A model generated the notes under the pieces. The model saw only the letters and a list, made by a program, of their open reading frames with translations, was not told the DNA's origin and made no database searches. Positions 11,660 to 24,741 of a DNA stretch of 64,000 bases are shown one piece after another. This stretch comes from Atherinomorus stipes (Eukaryota > Chordata > Actinopteri > Atheriniformes > Atherinidae): positions 304,490-368,489 of the forward strand of contig JALJCO010012596.1 of assembly GCA_023101725.1 (NCBI GenBank), read 5' to 3'. Every line of letters starts with the position of its first letter. Position 1 is the stretch's first letter. The position numbers and the translations under genes were made by a program.

Positions 11660-12985
11660 TGTAAGCTGCAGGGATAATCGTTACAGTCTCCAAACAAACA
11701 GGATTCATGAGAAGGAAGCAGCTGAGACTGAGAAAAGATCAGAGTTCAGTGATTGTTTCACAGCTGTTTTGCTCTCAAACACGACAGAAACACTTATAAT
11801 CCTACAGATGTAGAATAAATGCAGCAGCTGTGCTCGTTTTGTTGGTAGCCGGTGCGATTCGTGACGCTGTTTCTGCAGGAGGCAACAGAGGAAGCTGCTG
11901 ATGAGATAAAGATGCAACATACATATAGTCAGACGTGCTGGTGGTTTTACAGTAGACCAATTTATTTATTCATTTTTATTCAAACAGGACTAATTTCAGA
12001 GCAGAAATGAACATATATGTGGACGATGTCCTGTCCTGTTCTGCAAACTGCCCCTTTAGGATAAATAAAATGTTATGAATCGGAAACTTTGATTGTTACT
12101 GGAACAGATTTGAACTTTCACATAAAGACAATTCAGATTAAACGGATATAAAAAAAACCTTTTCTAATCAATAACTTGAGTGAATATTCTCCATCTGAAG
12201 AGTTCAGGGCCTTAGTCTGGGTTTATGGAGTTTTTATTATCCAAAAAGCAAAATCAAAGAGTTTGGTCATTATTTTGCTGCATATCTCTGTGTTAATTTG
12301 ATAAAACATTTGATAATAAAAAAAGGAGTTTTTATTATTTTAGTCCTGAGGGAGTGAACTGAGATGTTAGAAGGTTTTTATGTCTGCTACCTGCCCTTTG
12401 GCTACGTTAATAAAATAATGATGATTTGGAGGCAGATGCATGTCTTTGTAGATGTTCTGCTTGGTTTGAATAGATTTTCTTTAGTTCTTTGTTATAAAAT
12501 CTTGGCCGGATCAAATATATATTTATAAAATGTTTAACTTTTCAGAGATATTTTAATCTCAATCAGGCTCTAATTGGCTAAATAACGCTTAAATAAAATT
12601 ATATTTTGCAGACTTACAGCAGTTTCTTAAGTAACTGAATTTAATTTCAGACTTCATAAATTTTGAAAATCTTTTCTATGAAAACGGTTCAAAAATCGTT
12701 TATTATAAAACAATAAACTAGTTTAAGAGTCAGTTTATGTTAACTTGCAGGAATAAATGTCGTTTTCAAACATGGAATCTAATTTTCATCTTCTTTGATT
12801 TAAACAGAATAAAACTGATTCTTGTTTTAATTAAACTTGAACCTTCATCTAAAATGTAAGTAATGAAATGAGCACACAGCTCAGGACAGATGACCAGAAC
12901 TTCACCAGAAACTGATCCTAAAATCTCATCAGGAGTCTGAACTTGGTGTTAAAGAGCGAAGCTGCAGAGGAATCAGAAACCTACC
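11660..12985. other. Intron-like AT-rich stretch, no gene seen
   Basis: No conserved coding potential, RNA gene or repeat terminus is recognised. It lies between the slc8a1 coding exon and a possible upstream noncoding exon. Confidence 0.35.
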
Positions 12986-13200
12986 GTCACCGAAACACTT
13001 TCACCGTCTGACAAAGACAAAAAGGATCTAAAAACTCAGAATCTCCATGTTTTCATCCGGGATGCAGAAACAGCAAAGAGGAGAACAAACCGTCCACGTC
13101 TTCTTCAGCTGGTGAGCAGCAGAAACAACCTGATGAGAGCTCAGAGATAACAAGACTAAGCCCCTCCCCCATCCTCCCTCCTCTTCCTCAGCCCTCCATC
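12985..13200 (-). other. Candidate 5' noncoding exon / promoter region of slc8a1
   Basis: On the minus strand, a splice-donor-like sequence (GACG then GTAGGT at 12984-12979) follows about 200 bp of less AT-rich DNA. Upstream is a GC-box-like stretch, GGGGGAGGGGCTT, around 13160-13175. NCX1 genes have noncoding first exons upstream of the big coding exon, so the position and orientation fit. This is an inference from motifs. No transcript evidence is available. Confidence 0.25.
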
Positions 13201-13613
13201 CAGCTTCAGCGTGTCAGACTGTTGATAAAGAGGAGATGAATTCATCAACAAATGTTTATGAGCGAAGCGGTCTGCTGTAAACATCCGTCAGCTCTGCAGC
13301 ACTTTCTCAGGTTTTATTTTCTGCTCCTGATTACATCAGGTCACACTCTCCTTCTTCTCCTTCGTCTTCTCCTCCTCTGCTCTGATGGTCTTTCTCTGAC
13401 TCATCCCTTCATTTTGACTTTGGGGGCTCAAACAGAAACTCTGAGAGTTCAGGAGGGAGATGCATCCATCAACAAATGGATAACATTTCAGCTTTCACCA
13501 TCAATGGCACAGGAACTGGGGAGCTGTGGGGCTTCTGCCCCCCCCTGGTGGAGGCTGCAACCCCCACAGCCCCCGCAAGCATGGACAGTAGGCCTACACT
13601 TAAAAATAATATA
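13201..13613. other. No supported gene
   Basis: A plus-strand frame of 157 residues (13252-13725) runs into the Tc1 terminus and resembles nothing known. It is treated as chance. Confidence 0.3.
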
Positions 13614-15141
13614 CAGTTGTGTGAAAAAGGGTTTGCCCCCTTCCTCATTTCTTATTTTTTTGCATGTTTGTCACACTTCTGTGGGAAAAAAATCAAAGCC
13701 TCCATGGTCCTGTGTGAAAAAGTGATTGCCCCCTCTGGAAAAACATAAATTAACTGTGGTTTATCATCTTTGGAAAGCTGAGTTCAGTTTCTCTATCCAC
13801 ATCCAGGCCTGATTACTGCCACACCTGTTCTCCATCCAGAAATCACTTAAATAGGACCTGCCTGATAAAGTGAAGTAGACCAAAAGATCCTCCAAAGTTA
13901 GACATCATGCTGCCATCCAAAGAAATTCAGGGAAAAATTAGAAACAAATTAATTGAGATCTATCAGTCTGGAAAAGGTTCAAAGCCATTTCTAAAGCTTT
14001 GGGACTCCAGAGAACCACAGTGAGAACCATTATCCACAAATGGTGAAAACATGGAACAGTGGTGAACCTTCCCAGGAGGGGCCGGCCGACCAAAATGACC
14101 CCAAGAGCACAGCGACGACTCATCCAAGAGGTCACAAAAGACCCCAGAACAACATCCAAGAACTGCAGGCCTCACTTGCCTCAATGAAGGTCAGTGTTCA
14201 TGACTCCCCCATCAGAAAGAGACTGGGGGGCAAAAATGGCTGCATGGCAGAGTTCCAAGACCAAAACCACTGCTGAGCAAAAAGAACATAAAGGCTCGTC
14301 TCAGTTTAGCCAGAAAGCATCTTGATGATCCCCAAGACTTTTGGGAAAATACTCTGTGGACTGACGAGACAAAAGTGGAACTTTCTGGAAGGTGGAGGTC
14401 CCATTACATCTGGCGTAAAAGTAACACGGCATTTCAGAAAAGGAACATCATAGCAACAGTAAAATATGGTGGTGGTAGTGTGATGGTCTGGGGCTGTTTT
14501 GCTGCTTCAGGACCTGGAAGACTTGCTGTGGTAAATGGAACCATGAATTCTGCTTCTACCAAAAAATCCTGAAGGAGAACGTCCGGCCATCTGTTGGTGA
14601 CCTCAAGCTGAAGCGCACTTGGGTTCTGCAGCAGAACAATGATCCAGAACACATCAGCAAGTCCACCTCTGAATGGCTTAAGAACAACAACATGAAGACT
14701 TTGGAGTGGCCTAGTCAAAGCCCCCACCTGAATCCCATTGAGATGCTGTGGCATGACCTTAAAAAGGCGGTTCATGCTGGAAAAGCCTCCAATGTGGCTA
14801 AATTACAACAATTCTGCAAAGATGAGTGGAACAAAATTCCTCCACAGCGCTGTAGAAGACTCACTGCCAGTTATCACAAACGCTTGATGCAGTTGTTGCT
14901 GCTAAGGTGGAACAACCAGGTATTAGGTTTAGGGGAAGATCACTTTTTCACACAGGGACATGGAGGTTTGGATATTTTCTCCCTTATTAATAAAAACCTT
15001 CATTTAAAAACTGCATTTTTTTTACTTGTGTTATCTTTTTCTCACATTTAAATTTGTTTGATGATCTGAAACATTTAAGTGTGACAAACATGCAAAAAAT
15101 AAATAAATCAGGAAGGAGGCAAACACTTTCTCACACAACTG
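13614..15141 (+). mobile_element. Full-length Tc1/mariner element, inactive
   Basis: The 1528-bp element begins CAGTTGTGTGAAAAAG and ends with the inverse complement, CTCACACAACTG. It is flanked by TA on each side (13612-13613 and 15142-15143), the Tc1 target duplication. Inside is a decayed DD34E transposase on the plus strand: an N-terminal helix-turn-helix region from about 13906, WTDETKVE at about 14358, and PHLNPIEMLW at about 14724. Several stops and frameshifts break it. Confidence 0.95.
13906..14945 (+). pseudogene. Tc1 DD34E transposase pseudogene
   Basis: Transposase of the Tc1 family cuts and pastes the element at TA sites using a DDE triad. The first Asp is preserved in WTDETK and the Glu in NPIE. 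At the second Asp the expected QQDN reads QQNN (codon AAC at 14635-14637), so the catalytic residue is changed to Asn. In-frame stops and shifts in the DNA-binding half and near 14570 also disable it. Readable pieces are 14375-14572 and 14692-14945. Confidence 0.9.
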
Positions 15142-15143
15142 TA

Positions 15144-16258
15144 TGTGAATGGGGGAAAATAATGTCACTCATTCATTCAGTTGGCAGCCCCCCTCGTTAA
15201 AAAACCTTCCTGTGCGCATGTTCATCATCATTCTCTTACCTTCTCTCAGGTGGGGTCTCATCATCACTCTGTCCAGAAGGTTTTTAAAAATGTTTCTTCA
15301 AACATAAAAAGGCCAAACAGATGATGAAACACATCTTTTGACTTAAACGTGATAAGTGAAGAGGACAGAAACAGGAGTTTCATGTTCGGCTGAGTTTGGG
15401 AGACATTTCTGACAGTAGCTGAGACATAAACAGTTATTTGGTGGTCTGATCACATGAACATCTGTCAGATAAAGAACTTGTGTCTGCCTGCAGTACCGTC
15501 CCATGTGTTGTGTAACAGCAGCTTTCTTTCTGCATGTCGGGTCAAATTACCCATCAGCCATCTGTGTTGGAGCCAGCGTCTGATTTACAGGCTGCTGGGA
15601 GTCCTCTGAAAGAGTCCGCCTGATGAAACTGGCCACAGATCTGTTGCCAGATCAACCTCCATCTCAGCAGCACCGTGCCCTCTGCAGGAGCTCACAGCTT
15701 TCACATGGATTCATTCAGGTGACACTTTTATAGAAAATGACTTCCAAATGAGGAACGACTGAAGACCCAATCCATCTGGACCCTGGTGTCAACATTAAAG
15801 TTGTTTACAGGACAGAGTCCAGCAGAACCGGTCCAGAAGGAGGAGTTCTCTAAAGCAATGAGTGGATCGAACCGGACCACGTTCCTGAGAGGAACACAGC
15901 GGTCCAAAAGGCAGGAGGACCAGAAACTGCTTGACTGAGTCCAACCTTCAGAGATTATGTTTCAGGACAGCCTCAGGAATGGCGCCCTCAAGGGGTGGCC
16001 ATGCCCCCCTGCAAAAATGATTTTTTTCACTTATATCAACTTTTATGTACTATTATGCATGCTTTGCTTATATTTGAATGTCAAAATCTTTATAAGCTGA
16101 TAGAAATTAACTGAATATATGATATAACACCTGACCTACCATTTTCTGCCATTTCTTTTTTTGCCGTATTCCCTCGTGGGTCTGTCATGTCTAATAAACT
16201 CAGCCTTTTCTTATGTAAATTCATCCAGGAAGGCGCCACCCAGAACTGCCCCAACCAT
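15144..16258. other. No gene seen
   Basis: Non-repetitive, intron- or intergenic-like DNA without recognised exons. Nothing is supportable beyond short chance frames. Confidence 0.3.
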
Positions 16259-17125
16259 ACACTAAAAAGTCCTGGGTCAAACTGCTGGGTTAAAGAAGGA
16301 CCAACAAATTTCTGGGTAATTTCAACCCAGATATTTGAGTTGTTGCCCCAACTTCTGGGTAAAAATAACCCAACACTGTAGTCAACATAACCCAACTTCT
16401 TGGTCAAATATTTAACCCGAAAGTTGGGTCAAAAAAGTTACCCAATTATCCGGTGTTGGTACCAGATCAGCTCGGGTCCTGCGCCTGCTGATGCCGTCGT
16501 GCTTTATGATCAGTTTAAAATGGGCAGGATGTCCGGACAAATTACAGAAACGGTTTTTACGGCATGGACAAATTATACGAGGGATATTATTCTATTTGTC
16601 ATAACAGCTGTATCACCTTCTCTAAATGAAGGGCCGAAATAATGACAGTATCGGACACACACCATAAACACACTACAGATGGAAACGAAGAAAAACAGTG
16701 ATAAGCTGATAACTTTGCACATCTCCTATAAAATGAGCTCTGAGTGCAGTTTTCTTTTGAATTACAGTACATGAAACACAAATACAGAACATGTACACTG
16801 TAGACAGCAAATAAAGTACAGTAGATATTGTTGCAGTGTTACGCATTCCTGATGTCCCTTAATGTTACATGCAGTACCACCCCTTGACAGACGAGGGCGC
16901 ACACACCACTGAAAGATGACTATGGGTGTGTGAGGAAGAGGCAGAAGGATGAATAATAATGGATGAAGTCGTCAGCTGCCATAGTGTCATGTCATCGCCA
17001 AGCGCCGGCCCCCGAGCCGAGGTAACCTGAACACATCTGGTACCCACAATGGAGATTGACCCTTTTTAACCCAGTAGTGGGTTATTTTTAACCCATAATG
17101 GAGGGTTAAAAGGAGTTTTTAGTGT
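16259..17125. mobile_element. TGGGTT-rich MITE, copy 2
   Basis: It begins ACACTAAAAAG and ends CTTTTTAGTGT-like (AGTTTTTAGTGT), with TGGGTT/AACCCA motifs just inside both ends, like the copy at 10967. It is 867 bp long with no coding capacity. Confidence 0.7.
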
Positions 17126-17434
17126 GCAGTTTCTAATGCTCCTTTAGCATCAGCACCAACTTAGCCCTGCCCTCATTGGCTGACACCACACTACCACCGT
17201 TTAGTTTGTTCACATGACAACTGAAGCGTCTTCAGCTCTGATTTTCAGTGTGGGCGAGGTCGTCATAGTGAAGTTTTGAGAAGTCAAACTTCTGACACAC
17301 ATACACACTGAACAACAGTGGAGGAAGATGAGTTCGTGATTTACCTGCTGTTCGTTTTATCAACACCGTTGACCACGATGTTGTGGGCGTGCAGCTGGTA
17401 GACTTGTGGAGAACGCCCCCAATAACGAGAAGGG

Positions 17435-17607
17435 TCTATCTGCGGCTCGCAAGACAGGGGCGTGTCGTAGTGTGACGTTACTCGACGACACGCCCACCAG
17501 GCCAATGAGAGCACGGTAAAATCTAGCCCTACCCCTGACCCTTCCCTTAACCTAACCAGACCCACCCACACTACGACACGCCCACTGGGTTGCAAGCCGC
17601 AGATAGA
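17435..17607. mobile_element. Short MITE with ~40-bp inverted ends
   Basis: The left end, TCTATCTGCGGCTCGCAA, is mirrored by TTGCAAGCCGCAGATAGA on the right. The inverted similarity continues through GGCGTGTCGTAGTGTG. It is about 173 bp and noncoding. Confidence 0.75.
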
Positions 17608-18749
17608 TACACTTGCCAATAACTACAGCAGCGAAATCTGAACTCATAGGACAATAATACTTGTCCATTCATTCATTCTACTTGAAGTATTTGTGAAATT
17701 AAGGAGTTTTGCTGCAGATAATGTCTCATATAGAGGCCCATTCATTCTGCCCCCTTCACGTCCATTATACAGATACACGCAGATCAATGACGAACCTGAA
17801 CACAGTAACATGCAAAGGAGTCAGAGTGATGCAGAAATGTTACTGGTAAGTAAATGCACCTATAAATTCCAGAAATAAGGTCCAGGTTGAAAGATACAAA
17901 CATTATCCTTTAATGACTCTTGGCCACCCCTGAAAACATCTCTGCAGGCGCCCCTCATCAGCTGTCAGATGATGAGGCTAAATTGATGTAAATGAAGATT
18001 TCAATAGATATACCACCATAAAGGCTACCTGCATATTATTCTTTCACGTTTTGGTTTTCAGGAGAAAAAATGTTGCCATTTAAGCAAACACACAAAAGAA
18101 ACTATTTACACTTTTTCCTCATTTCCAGTAATTCATGCCACGATTTAGCTTCTATCCTCACAAAACCAACTCCTACTCAGCTGCTTTTTGGTGCCACCAT
18201 GCATCAAAAACATCTTGGTTTCATTCCAGCCATAGAGGACAATTATTTTTCTTCTTTTCAGACACGCATAGAACTTTCTGCTCACTTGTTGATCTTCACC
18301 TGATTGGACATTACTATCAATGTAAGCTCTCTGATTGGTGGAAAGTTTGATAGGAAGTTGCTTAATCATCATTTCCAGGTCAAACTCGAGGTCTCTTTGC
18401 AACATAGTAGTGATAGTGATCTTTTTTATGATGAAAGTGTGATAAATCATGGTGTTGTCATGGGTGTTTACTACAGTATATTAAGTCTCTGAATTAACAC
18501 TGCATATTGTGGCTGGGTTGTAAACCTCCTGGACAGGAAAACCTCTGTAGATTACCTAAAGGGTTAACTGTCCACCACAAGTTGCCTTACAGAGATACAC
18601 ACTACAGTTCCTGAGAAACTGTTGATAATAGAAGTGATAGTGCTTGGGGATCTGGTAGAGTTTAAAGGGTTAAACAGTTGATGTTCATGTTCCCTGTGAG
18701 CTGACTGAGTTTGTCTCCATGGTTACAAGAACATCACAGTTATCGCCCC
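17608..18749. other. No gene seen
   Basis: AT-rich unique sequence. Overlapping frames on both strands around 18070-18490 resemble no family. Confidence 0.3.
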
Positions 18750-21700
18750 TACAGCAGAACCATCACATCCTACAGCAGAACCATAACACATGTACAGTAG
18801 AACCATCACATCCTGAACCAGAACCATCACATCTTACAGCAGAACCATCACATCTACAGCAGAACCATCACATCTACAGCAGAACCATCACATCTACAGC
18901 AGAACCATTAGCAGAACTATAACATCTACAGCAGAACCATCACATCTACAGCAGAACCATCAAATATACAGCAGAACCATTAGCAGAACCATCACATCTA
19001 CAGCAGAACCATCACATATACAGCAGACCATCACATTAGCAGAACCATCACATCTACAGCAGAACCATCACATCTACAGTAGAATCATCACATCCTGAAC
19101 CAGAACCGTCACATCCTGTATCAGAACCATCACATCTTACAGAAGAACCATCACATCTACAGCAGAACCATCACATCTACAGAAGAACCATCACATCTAC
19201 AGCAGAACCATCACATCTACAGCAGAACCATCACATCCTACAGCAGAACCATCACATCCCACAGCAGAACCATCACATCCTACAGTAGAACCATCACATC
19301 CTGTAGCAGAACCATCACATCTAAAGCAGAACCATCACATCCTACAGCAGAACCAGCACATCCTACAGCAGAACCATCACATCCTACAGCAGAACCATCA
19401 CAACCTACAGCAGAACCATCACATCTAAAGCAGAACCATCACAACCTACAGCAGAACCATACCATCTACAGCAGAACCATCACATCTACAGCAGAACCAT
19501 CACATCCTACAGCAGAACCATCACATCCTACAGCAGAACCATCACATCCTACAGCAGAACCATCACATCCTACAGCAGAACCATCACATCCTACAGCAGA
19601 ACCATCACATCTACAGCAGAACCATCACATCCTGTAGCAGAACCATCACATCCTGTAACAGAACCATCACATCCTACAGCAGAACCATCACATCCTGTAG
19701 CAGAACCATCACATCTACAGCAGAACCATCACATCCTACAGCAGAACCATCACATTCTACAGTAGAACCATCACATCCTACAGCAGAACCATCACATCCT
19801 ACAGCAGAACCATCACATCTACAGCAGAACCATCACATCTACAGTAGAACCATCACATCCTACAGCAGAACCATCACATCCCCAACCCCGGACACTCAGA
19901 CTCTACAGTAGAACCATCACATCCTACAGCAGAACCAGCACATCTACAGCAGAACCATCACATCTACAGCAGAACCATCACATTCTACAGTAGAACCATC
20001 ACATCTACAGCAGAACCATCACATCCTTCAGCAGAACCAGCACATCTACAGTAGAACCATCACATCCTTCAGCAGAACCATCACATCTACAGTAGAACCA
20101 GCACATCTACAGTAGAACCATCACATTCTACAGCAGAACCATCACATCCTTCAGCAGAACCAGCACATCTACAGCAGAACCATCACATCTACAGTAGAAC
20201 CATCACATTCTACAGCAGAACCATCACATCCTTCAGCAGAACCATCACATCTACAGTAGAACCATCACATCTACAGTAGAACCATCACATTCTACAGCAG
20301 AACCATCACATCCTTCAGCAGAACCAGCACATCCTACAGCAGAACCAGCACATCTACAGTAGAACCATTACATCTACAGCAGAACCAGCACATCTACAGT
20401 AGAACCATCACATCTACAGCAGAACCAGCACATCTACAGTAGAACCATCACATCTACAGTAGAACCATCACATCTACAGCAGAACCAGCACATCTACAGT
20501 AGAACCATCACATCTACAGTAGAACCATCACATCTACAGCAGAACCAGCACATCTACAGCAGAACCATCACATCTACAGCAGAACCAGCACATCTACAGT
20601 AGAACCATCACATCTACAGTAGAACCATCACATCTACAGCAGAACCAGCACATCTACAGTAGAACCATCACATCTACAGTAGAACCATCACATCTACAGC
20701 AGAACCAGCACATCTACAGTAGAACCATCACATCTACAGCAGAACCATCACATCCTTCAGCAGAACTAGCACATCTACAGTAGAACCATCACATCTACAG
20801 TAGAACCATCACATCCTTTAGCAGAACCATCACATCCTTCAGCAGAACCATCACATCCTTCAGCAGAACCAGCACATCTACAGTAGAACCATCACATCCT
20901 TCAGCAGAACCAGCACATCTACAGCAGAACCATCACATCCTACAGCAGAACCATCACATCTACAGCAGAACCATCACATCCTACAGCAGAACCAGCACAT
21001 CTACAGCAGAACCATCACATCCTACAGCAGAACCATCACATCTACAGCAGAACCATCACATCCTACAGCAGAACCATCACATTCTCCAGCAGAACCATCA
21101 CATCCTTCAGCAGAACCAGCACAACTACAGCAGAACCATCACATCCTACAGCAGAACCATCACATTCTCCAGCAGAACCATCACATCTACAGCAGAACCA
21201 TCACATCCTTCAGCAGAACCATCACATCCTTCAGCAGAACCCATCACATCCTTCAGTAGAACCATCACATCCTTCAGCAGAACCAGCACATCTACAGTAG
21301 AACCATCACATCCTTCAGCAGAACCATCACATCCTACAGCAGAACCATCACATTCTCCAGCAGAACCATCACATCCTTCAGCAGAACCAGCACATCTACA
21401 GCAGAACCATCACATCCTTCAGCAGAACCATCACATTCTCCAGCAGAACCATCACATCCTTCAGCAGAACCAGCACATCTACAGCAGAACCATCACATCC
21501 TTCAGCAGAACCAGCACATCTACAGCAGAACCATCACATTCTCCAGCAGAACCATCACATCCTTCAGCAGAACCAGCACATCTACAGCAGAACCATCACA
21601 TCCTACAGCAGAACCATCACATCCTACAGCAGAACCATCACATTCTCCAGCAGAACCATCACATGCTTCAGCAGAACCAGCACATCTACAGCAGAACCAT

Positions 21701-22335
21701 CACATCCTACAGCAGAACCATCACATTCTCCAGCAGAACCATCACATCCTTCAGCAGAACCAGCACATCTACAGCAGAACCATCACATCCTACAGCAGAA
21801 CCAGCACATCTACAGTAGAACCATCACATCCTTCAGCAGAACCAGCACATCCTTCAGCAGAACCAGCACATCTACAGCAGAACCATCACATTCTCCAGCA
21901 GAACCATCACATCCTTCAGCAGAACCAGCACATCTACAGCAGAACCATCACATCCTTCAGCAGAACCAGCACATCTACAGTAGAACCATCACATTCTCCA
22001 GCAGAACCATCACATCCTTCAGCAGAACCAGCACATCTACAGCAGAACCATCACATCCTTCAGCAGAACCAGCACATCTACAGCAGAACCATCACATCCT
22101 TCAGCAGAACCAGCACATCTACAGTAGAACCAGCACATCTACAGTAGAACCAGCACATCTACAGCAGAACCATCACATCCCACAGCAGAACCATCACATT
22201 CTCCAGCAGAACCATCACATCCTTCAGCAGAACCAGCACATCTACAGCAGAACCATCACATCTACAGCAGAACCATACCATCTACAGCAGAACCATCACA
22301 TTCTACAGTAGAACCATCACATCCTTCAGCAGAAC
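18750..22335. repeat. ~3.6 kb minisatellite, unit ~18-20 bp (CAGAACCATCACATC..)
   Basis: About 180 tandem units of the type CAGCAGAACCATCACATCTA occur with variants (CAGTAG, CATCCT, CATTCTC, CCAGCACATC). The period alternates between 18 and about 20-21 bp. Variants are clustered: the first half is richer in CATCTACAGTAG and the second in CATCCTTCAG, so local higher-order expansion has occurred. No long frame runs through it. Confidence 0.98.
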
Positions 22336-23194
22336 CTGGCTGTGTGACATGACTTGTCTCCGTGTCTTCAGCATCTCTCTGCAGTGTAATGAAGACCTCC
22401 TCGGCTGACAGAGAACCTGGTCCTGCAGACAGAACCAGGTCTTTGGGCCCATCTAGTCCAGGACTCACCTCGGTCCGGGTGCAGCCGCAGCAGGAGAAGA
22501 ATAGAGTGTGTTGAGGAGGGAAAGCTGCGTCTGATAACCGCTCTAAATTTAACAGAAACACACAGCGTTGTGCACATAGCTGGATGAGTGCCGCTTATCT
22601 TCCCTCGCCCAGCGGGCCATGGCCATACAAGGCTCTGCGGGGCCCGGGGCCATCCAGCAACTCCTCGTCCCCGCCGACATGCGGGGGAGATAACGGCTCG
22701 CAGCTAATGGCAGCTCGGTGACGCCAACACTCACGGAGGGGTAGGAATGCTGGGATAAGTGTCCCCCTTCCACCCCAACACGTGACATCCTTCACAGCAG
22801 TGATTTTCCACACTGACAAGGTGACATCCAGAAACCTGGAGAACACAACGTCCACACCTGTGGCTGGGTTCAACACTCAGTGACACAACAACTAGCATAA
22901 AATTACTCGTTGTGGATCTGGACCGCATCCCTTTTTTTCCTTTTCTCCAAGTCTCAGATTCTTCATTCTGTCCAGGTTTGGCTTTACTCCTAAAAATCTG
23001 CAAACTCAGAAAGTGCAGGCTTCAGGCAGCCAGAAGGCCTGCGCCTGCATTAATGACTTATCGGGCAGAATTTCAAAGTCTGTTGGATCCATTTAGTTTG
23101 AGTCAGACATGGTAGAGCAGGGAAACATTGAAAACCTGCAGGTCTGCGGCCTTCGAGGACCTTTGGACACCCCTGGACTGGACAGACGAGTCTC
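22336..23194. other. GC-richer stretch, no gene supported
   Basis: 22580-22740 is markedly GC-rich with several open frames on the minus strand, but none matches a protein I recognise. It could be a regulatory or noncoding conserved block. This is a guess from composition only. 23110-23175 carries the end of a common fish repeat also seen near 57060 and 53440. Confidence 0.3.
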
Positions 23195-23879
23195 AAGGCC
23201 TTTACACACCTACTCCGAATATTTCGTCCGAAAGATTCGCACAGCAAAAGCTTGAATCAAATTAATATCAAGTCAACGGGAGCGTTCACAGCAGTGACAA
23301 AATTCCGTCATGCGATTTTGCGACGTTTATTCTTTCGAACTGAGGTCGATTTTCTTAATATTCGCATCCGACAGATACGCAATCCACCAATCAGAGAAGG
23401 CGCTCTGACCGTCACAGAGCTGGTCGCAAGCAAAAAGAGAAAGGAAAAAGAGAGAGGTGTCGCTTGGTCGCTGTTACTGCATCATTATGGCTCAGGTGTT
23501 ATCACCTTCGTGTCGCAGCACTCTTGTTTGGCAAACCGGGGTTGGGGGGTGTCACAGCTGAAGTAGCAGTGTTTTACCTACATTTTGTAGCCATTTGAGG
23601 TTATTAGCTACAGGTGTTGTATTTAAAATCCGCATTTGGCATCTCCACGGTGAGATCAGCTGTTTTCAGCATCCAGGAGTTTCCCTGCAGCCGCCTCTCC
23701 CTCCGTCACTGCTGCATGTGCTCATGTTACTCTGGAACAACAAATGCCAGTTTGTTTTTGCATCTTCGTAACTTCGCGTCGGAGCAGGTGTGTATAGACA
23801 AATGTGTCGATATTTCTCCCCCGAATTATTCGCAACTTCGTGCCGTTTATTCGCATCGGTCCCGGTGTGAAGAGGCCTT
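23195..23879. mobile_element. MITE with AAGGCCTTTACACACC-type inverted ends
   Basis: The left end, AAGGCCTTTACACACC, is matched by GGTGTGAAGAGGCCTT on the right, and TTCG/CGAA-rich subterminal sequence is inverted too. It resembles the 58812-59238 element in its CGAAT-rich subterminal style, which suggests a Harbinger-like relative, but no duplication is visible. Confidence 0.55.
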
Positions 23880-24155
23880 AAGGCGGTTTTCACACATATG
23901 TGGCCGTGAAAAGTTTCAATTTTCAACTGATACGGCTCTGTTTCACATCTGCTTTTTAATCACTGTGGCCAGCAGTCGCTCTACAGACTGGAGCGCTGTG
24001 TATCCATGGCAACCAGACGTAAGTGCGCATTCCAGCTGTAAAGTGTGGCTGTGTTGTAAACAAAACACACGTGAATGATGGAGCGTGTTGAAGACGACAC
24101 ACGGTTTTGCGTGGAGAACAATGTCATCATGAGGTTGAGACTGCTGCAGGACGTT

Positions 24156-24259
24156 CATGATGCACTGGGCTCTTCCTTTCCCATGATGCACTGGGCTCCT
24201 CCTTTCCCATGATGCACTGGGCTCCTCCTTTCCCATGATGCACTGGGCTCCTCCTTTCC
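24156..24259. repeat. 4 x 26-bp tandem repeat
   Basis: Four copies of a 26-bp unit starting CATGATGCACTGGGCTCC. The first has one change (CTCTTCC). Confidence 0.95.
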
Positions 24260-24359
24260 CATCATCTCTGCGTCTCCATGTAGAAACCTGTGACAGTATT
24301 GCATCATTAACGGTGTTTCTCCTCTCTCAGCAGGTCTGGCTGGATAAAAGTTGCAGTAT

Positions 24360-24560
24360 CTGTTGGTCTCTCTTTCTTTTTAACAGGGAGGTTTTTCCTC
24401 CCTGTTAAAAGGGTGTTTTCCTTCCCACTGTCGCCACCCCTCCGTGCTTGCTCAGGATGGGGGATTGGACGGGTCAAGTCCAGATCCGATCCGATCTGTT
24501 GGTTTCTTTAACTAGGCTGTTATGAATCTGACCTGAACTTTTCTGTCTGTTTAAGCGCCC
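24360..24560 (+). repeat. Fish LINE/SINE-type 3' tail
   Basis: Contains the widespread phrases TTTTTCCTCCC..CCACTGTCGCC and GTGCTTGCTCAGGATGGGGG, ending with GCGCCCTGAGA. It is typical of a retroposon 3' region in fish. The family is not assigned. Confidence 0.4.
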
Positions 24561-24741
24561 TGAGATTACACTCCCTTACCAAAATGTAGTATATGCAAGT
24601 ATGCTTTAAGTATACTCATTTTAAACTTTAAGTAAGACGGTATACTTTCAGTTTACTATTTATGTACTTATCAGAAATATACTTAACAAAGTTAACTTGG
24701 CATTTACTAACAAATATGACTTAACTGTCCTCCCCTTCTCT

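Noticed and set aside
18750..22335. CRISPR-like array
   Set aside because: Eukaryotic context, contiguous tandem units with no unique spacers and no cas genes.
22549..22877. Minus-strand exon in the GC-rich stretch
   Set aside because: Several overlapping frames are open but none has recognisable homology or clean splice sites.
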